A stretch of 64,000 nucleotides of DNA. Origin: Takakia lepidozioides. Its lineage: Eukaryota > Streptophyta > Takakiopsida > Takakiales > Takakiaceae. The DNA lies in the NCBI GenBank assembly GCA_030704615.1, contig CM060731.1:75000756-75064755 (forward strand), in the 5' to 3' direction. How positions within the stretch are numbered: the stretch's first letter is position 1; each line of letters starts with the position of its first letter. Under the pieces are notes generated by a model. It made no database searches. It worked only from the letters and a program-made list of their open reading frames with translations, and was not told the origin of the DNA. Positions 59,166 through 64,000 of the stretch are shown here, one piece after another. A program made the translations under genes and the position numbers.

Positions 59166-62119
59166 ATGGCCCGCAAAATGTTACGACCTCTTTTGAGTAA
59201 TGTGATTGAGGTTGAGGGAGATGATGGACAGGTGCAGCTAAGAGTTATGGAGCAGCTGCAGCAGCACATGCCCAGGCTGCAAAGTCTCACAGGGTGGAAG
59301 GTGTCCTGTCTTCGCCGTCAATGGAGCCAGAAGGTGCAGGCAAGCACAAAAGTGGGTTCGGATTTAGAGGGAAACCGGGGCACAGAGCCGGAGGTTGAGG
59401 AGGCCGTGGAAAACTGGGAAGCACCGTGCATACAGAAGCTTTACGAAGATGATTTGGTCATTGCCATAGCAAAACCTGGTACACTTCTTGTAAGCCAGCT
59501 CTCTGTCTCCGTCTCTGTCTCTGTTCCGGAGCAATGTCTGCGTTTCCCTGAAACAAGGTTTTCTCAGTTAACTCCGTTTGGAAACAAGTAAAGGTAAATG
59601 AACTGTTGGAAAATGCCTAGGGTTTGGCTGGTTGGGGGGGCTCTTGACGGGGTTGATTGCTTGGAATTTGTTTTCGACCTGCAAGTGGCTGAAGGAATCT
59701 ACATGGGAGATTGCAACGCACACTATTGGTAACTTGTGCATCATTTATTCATTTGCCGTTCTCGGGAAGTACAGACGTTGGTTTACTGGTTCCTTCATAT
59801 TTGTAATCTGTTTTTCATGATCTCTCATTCCAGTTTATCGGTGAAATGTTTGATTCACCTTGTCAGTTTCTAGGTAGTACACTGACTTAGGGCCTTCTCA
59901 GTCAAGGTCTATGGCATGCAGAACTAGCTTAACTTATTTCAATCCATTATGAGCTGGTCAAACACATGGGCTATTTGTGTTGGTTTCATGTATAAATGCA
60001 CTCAAGCCCCAACATCATTTTGCTTATATGTTTTCAGCATTGGGGGTTGCAGCAAAACACCATGTTTTGGAATGTCAGAGTTGTTAAATGGATGCAGGTG
60101 CATAACAACAAAGCAGCGACCTGGGAGGAGAAGCAACGAAATGCTTTTGCAAAGGATCTTGTGGAGGCACAACATACCTTGGGTATGTCTATGCATCTGC
60201 GCATACTACACATAGACATATGAAACTACATACTCTTACATTTATGAAGTAGCCTGTTGATTATCCCATTGTGCAATGATAGAAGTTGTGGAGTCCGAGG
60301 CTTTGAACTCCAATCTCAGCCCATTATTTGCAGTTATGGAAGGGGGCAGTGGAGGAAGAGTTGGTTTGGACTGGAGCTGTGCATGTGGAAGTGTAATGGA
60401 GGAAGAGAGTTGGAAGAGATTTTCACATCAGGCATTTAGTTTTGTGGATTCATATTCGAGAAAGGCTGTCTCTGAGTACATGAGGTTGCATATTTCTGTG
60501 CATGGTGAAGGAAAGCGTGTGAATCCTGTACACCGTCTAGACCGGGCGGCCAGTGGAGTCATGTTGTTTGCCAAGTCTGGTGCTGCTGCTCGAGCCGCCC
60601 AAGCTGCTCTCTCTCATTCTACTGCCATTAAGGAGTGAGCTTCTTTGAACATCGTGTCATGTTTGAAGTCACATCATAGCCGACCTCATAATCTGTACTG
60701 TTGTCATGTCAATGCCACACAAGGGAAATGTACTTATTAAACTTGCACAAATCCTTGTCATGTACTCATGACCTGCACGTGTTTACACAGAAAGAATGGA
60801 GATTGAAGGAACCACATACTGTCCACATTAGACCAACAGGGTCCTGTGTGCTCTGTAGGTGAGACCTCAATGTACATAAATATACTAGGATGTATATGAT
60901 GCAGATATGTGGTCCTGGCAAGAGGATGCACGCCGGACTCCTTCATATGTGATGACCCAGTTAAGGACGATAAGGTATATGATCTTCTCTCATCTCCCCA
61001 TCTGTATCTGGCTAATGTGGACAACTCAACTCCAATACTTATGGTGTTGGATATCACTGAAACAGATGCTGGATTCATCATTCTGCTGCTAACTTCTTTG
61101 GAACAGGGCATTCTAAGACCGGCAATAACCGAGTGTGAGAAGCTCTTGGATCTTCCTCAAGCGCGATGCTCCTTGCTGAAGGTGTTCTTTCTGCCCAAAA
61201 GCTCTAGTCGGAGGCAACTGCCATTTAATACATGCTTTAGGCTAACTCTGCTTGCTCTTGGGCAGTCTTCCAGTCTTATTGTAGGATCAAAAAACAATGT
61301 TGTTGAGCTGAGCTGTCCAACCTACTGAAGGTGGTGTGACACACAGGTGGTGATAAAGACAGGACGGTGGCATCAGATACGCAAGCATCTCAACCACCGT
61401 GCATCCCACGTCTGTCACGAATCTCAAGCTCCACGCTTCCTGAGGTTTCATGTATTGTTGATTAGAGGGTTTGTTCTGGTTTTACCATGTGTCAGTGCTT
61501 CTTCCTCCAATCACATTGAAGCAGCTCTTTTTCATCATTTTCCCCATGTATAACACTTGCATTGTTGAGTGAGGAGAGCGGATCAACACAGTGCGTTAAC
61601 TATATCATCTCTGTTGCTTGTCTCTCTGTGTCTGCCTTTTCACATGTGCAGGTTGTCGGGGATGTTCGGCATGGGAAGGGAGGGACAAATCGCTACTTTC
61701 GAGATCATTATAACATGCCATCAGGCCGCATTTTTTTACATGCTTCTTGCCTCACTTTCCCTTACCATCAGTTTCTATCAGTACTTACTAATCAGACTTC
61801 AGAATCAAATCACTCGCAACATACTTGGGGTGTGGCGTCCCCCAGGGTAGACTGTTCTCATGAGAACTCTTGGGGTGTGGATTCATTGGTTTCGAGCACA
61901 ACTCCAGCCTTATTAACAAGAGAAGGGGACGTTGAAGCTCTGGAGGAAATGCGTTCAAGGGCATGGATGGCATCAGGAGTCTCATTCAATCCAGATGCAA
62001 AGACTGGGCTTCAACTTACCATCCGAGCCATGCTTCCAGAAGACCTGCAACAGGTTTTACTTGCGGTGCCTGACAATCTCTCTAAGGAGACCCTGCTCTC
62101 TCTTGGTCTCCTCTTATAA
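59166..62119 (+). CDS. RluA/TruC-family pseudouridine synthase, seven exons
   Basis: Isomerises uridine to pseudouridine in tRNA or rRNA. Exons with continuous phase are 59166-59489, 60098-60182, 60334-60634, 60905-60974, 61107-61181, 61347-61409 and 61652-62119, giving 461 residues. Motifs run in order: AIAKPGTLLVH across the first junction, the catalytic HRLDRAASGVMLFAKSG (Asp in HRLD), EYVVLARGCTPDSF, RPAITE with RCSLLK, then KTGRWHQIRKHLNH, VVGDVRHGKGGTNRYFRDHY and GRIFLHASCLTF. The GKGGTNRYFR form points to the TruC side of the family (tRNA U65 in bacteria). Extra parts are an N-terminal extension of about 90 residues, a Glu/Ser-rich insert before the catalytic loop, and a C-terminal tail of about 115 residues. 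No clear organelle presequence is seen, and the substrate is unknown. Confidence 0.93.
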
Positions 62120-62960
62120 TGACTGTCCTTGATTGTTCCTCACCTACCATCTACTGGGTGGGGTGAAGGTTTTGCTTCAGGGACGTTGTAAGTCGGATTG
62201 AAAATTAGCAAACTTAGGAAACAAACGGATACTAATCAAGTTGAGTACCCAAGACTAACTTTAATCCTGAAAAAGTTGTGGTGACCAGGCAAATTGGCTT
62301 GTTGTGTGGGTTCGGGGGGCTGCTTGACTTGAATTTTTGCTTCTTGCATAGACTGTAATCGTTCATGCCATGCATGACATTTCTTTCCAGTATATCAAGC
62401 ACAGTGAATGATGCATTCTGCATGTATTGCAAACATGTGGATCTAAAGACTACTCCCTCTGATTCTCAGACTTCCATTGTCCACTTCCACTTAGAAACTC
62501 CCGTTTTTTCCGGATGTGGAGATGCATTACCAAATATTTGTTGCCTGTCCTACATACTAATGAGATCTAGGCCAGATATGAGAGGGTGGGTTACCAAACA
62601 CACAGCTACTTCCCTTTGAGCTCAAAATACTACTCAGTTTAAAGGCTCCCCCTCCTAGTCTTCAGCTGGAAAAGTGAATATCGTGGCCGGGAAATGTTTT
62701 GCCCATTTCTTTGGTATTAGAGCTGATGTCGGTCTCTTTATGGAATGGGCTGCGGGTCTGTCCGTGGGAAATATGTCATTGTCAGAAAATTGAACGCACC
62801 CTCGTAATTCTTAATATTGCTCAGCTGTTTCTATGGCGGCGAAATGCTGCATGATTACCATGAGAATGATGGAAAGGAGAAAGTACACTGTGCGAAGATA
62901 AACAGTATGAACACATAAGAGGAGTCGCCCCACATTGTCCAGTGTGCTTCACCCCAGTCC

Positions 62961-63188
62961 ATGCACGCAATGTCTCCCACCTCAGAAGTGGTAATACTGT
63001 ACTCCCCTCTGCAAGCGTACCTAAGCACAGTGGCCGACGACAATGGAATGGCCGTTGTTGAGGAGGATTTGATTTGCATAACATTCCACTTTGAGCCAGG
63101 GACTGTCCATGTGGTTAGAGAGGTGTACGATAGTAGTGGGAAGGTCGAGGGCCGCATAAACGGAGGTGCCCAGTGTCTAGCTTGCTAG
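62961..63188 (+). CDS. Unrecognised short ORF
   Basis: 75 residues from ATG, with a protein-like middle (VVILYSPLQAYLSTVADDNG, FHFEPGTVHVVREVYDSSGK) and no recognised family. It could be an exon of a gene continuing outside the window. An overlapping minus-strand ORF is less protein-like. Confidence 0.3.
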   Translation: MHAMSPTSEVVILYSPLQAYLSTVADDNGMAVVEEDLICITFHFEPGTVHVVREVYDSSGKVEGRINGGAQCLAC

Positions 63189-64000
63189 TTAGCCCTACCT
63201 GTATACTGAATCTTATCTGGAAGGGCCATCTGGTACGACGAGCTTGACTCTCCTTTACAAGTCCCTTGTGGCGACCAGGTGTAGAAAAGGCTTGGACACT
63301 TCAAATATCATCAGGTCTTATTGTAGTGTTTCAACTTTCGTTCTTCGGACATCTACCATCTAGTTCTGGCAGCGCCATCATGCAAATCTCCAGTCGCCCT
63401 GCCAAGATGAAAGTCTCTTGTTCTCTGTGGCTACTGTTTTGCAAGCCTTACAGCTGCAGATATCCGTGAGCAACATTCTAGTACCGGAATGATGAGCACG
63501 AGTTCAGAGGATTGGCCAGTGCTCCGCGAATCCCATAAGGCGCACCAACGCAACAACCCTAGGAGAACAGCCTTGGAACAAGAGACCATCCCAGACGTCT
63601 ATTGAACTCATGAATCAAGAGCCTACATACCTTCGCAATTTCTCATACGAAAGCAGCACGCTTTGCTTCTCTACCACAATTTATTCCACGAGGTCCACAC
63701 AGACAGAAGCTCTGTACAATCCACACCTTCCTCATGTCGCTCCCCAGATCACGTCGGCACCATTCTTGCCTCGATCACACGCAAAACACTACATGACAGA
63801 GACGAATATTAATATACGGTATACGCAACATGCGTGCACGCGTACTAGACTTTGTACGTACATCACGGCCACGACATGCACGGAGCACATGGGCCCCACG
63901 CCTACTACCTGGTCGTCTACCCACATACTTTATGCTTGCGTAGATGTACTATATCCAAGTATAATACAGTGGAGAATCTGATATATATACACGATTCCGT
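63189..64000. other. Stretch without a recognisable gene
   Basis: Only short ORFs. A weak TATATATATA run near 63980. Nothing else could be supported. Confidence 0.5.

Noticed and set aside
62855-63157. Minus-strand ORF opposite 62961-63188
   Set aside because: Less protein-like than the plus-strand frame and no motif.

Overview
The window is nuclear DNA from a green plant of the streptophyte lineage. It carries spliced genes with GT-AG introns, an AP2-B3 (RAV) transcription factor, a DUF789 protein, a glycerophosphocholine acyltransferase (GPC1/DUF2838), a DYW-type PPR relic, and CACTA- and MULE-like transposon remains. A nucleus-encoded LAGLIDADG protein, piggyBac remains and abundant old repeats suggest an early-diverging streptophyte (charophyte alga, bryophyte or lycophyte) rather than a flowering plant. 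The species cannot be fixed from the sequence alone, and no bacterial or organellar gene organisation is seen.

Layout. 0-28.5 kb is almost entirely repeat-derived. In order it holds a LINE tail (0.2-0.6 kb), a tRNA-like SINE head (4.4 kb), a decayed PPR-DYW gene (5.1-7.5 kb, minus), a foldback MITE (8.9 kb), a reverse-transcriptase C-terminal relic (9.5-10.9 kb) and a piggyBac transposase relic (11.8-12.8 kb, minus). CACTA remains follow at 13.6-21.16 kb, with DUF4216 and DUF8039-like products, two arrays of palindromic ACCACT repeats and a LINE relic between them. A strange 22.0-26.6 kb region carries about 20 copies of a 16-bp palindrome, TAGTCGnnnnCGACTA, beside unrecognised ORFs and a SWIM zinc-finger ORF (27.2-27.8 kb). 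28.5-34.2 kb contains a piggyBac-like TTAA-flanked non-autonomous element, an intact LAGLIDADG ORF (31.4-32.2 kb) and a broken unknown gene.

35.4-62.1 kb is the gene-bearing part. It holds a large DUF789 gene (35.46 to at least 41.79 kb, minus), the GPC1-like acyltransferase (52.3-55.06 kb, plus), an intronless RAV factor (56.54-57.95 kb, plus) and a seven-exon RluA/TruC-type pseudouridine synthase (59.17-62.12 kb, plus). I derived splice sites for the last four to five exons of DUF789, for all conserved exons of GPC1 and for the whole pseudouridine synthase by checking reading-phase continuity.

The genes do not form a pathway. They are independent housekeeping or regulatory loci separated by transposon debris. 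The shared theme is mobile-DNA history: at least three unrelated LINE-type tails, two DNA-transposon superfamilies with palindromic subterminal arrays, and TTAA-flanked piggyBac derivatives.
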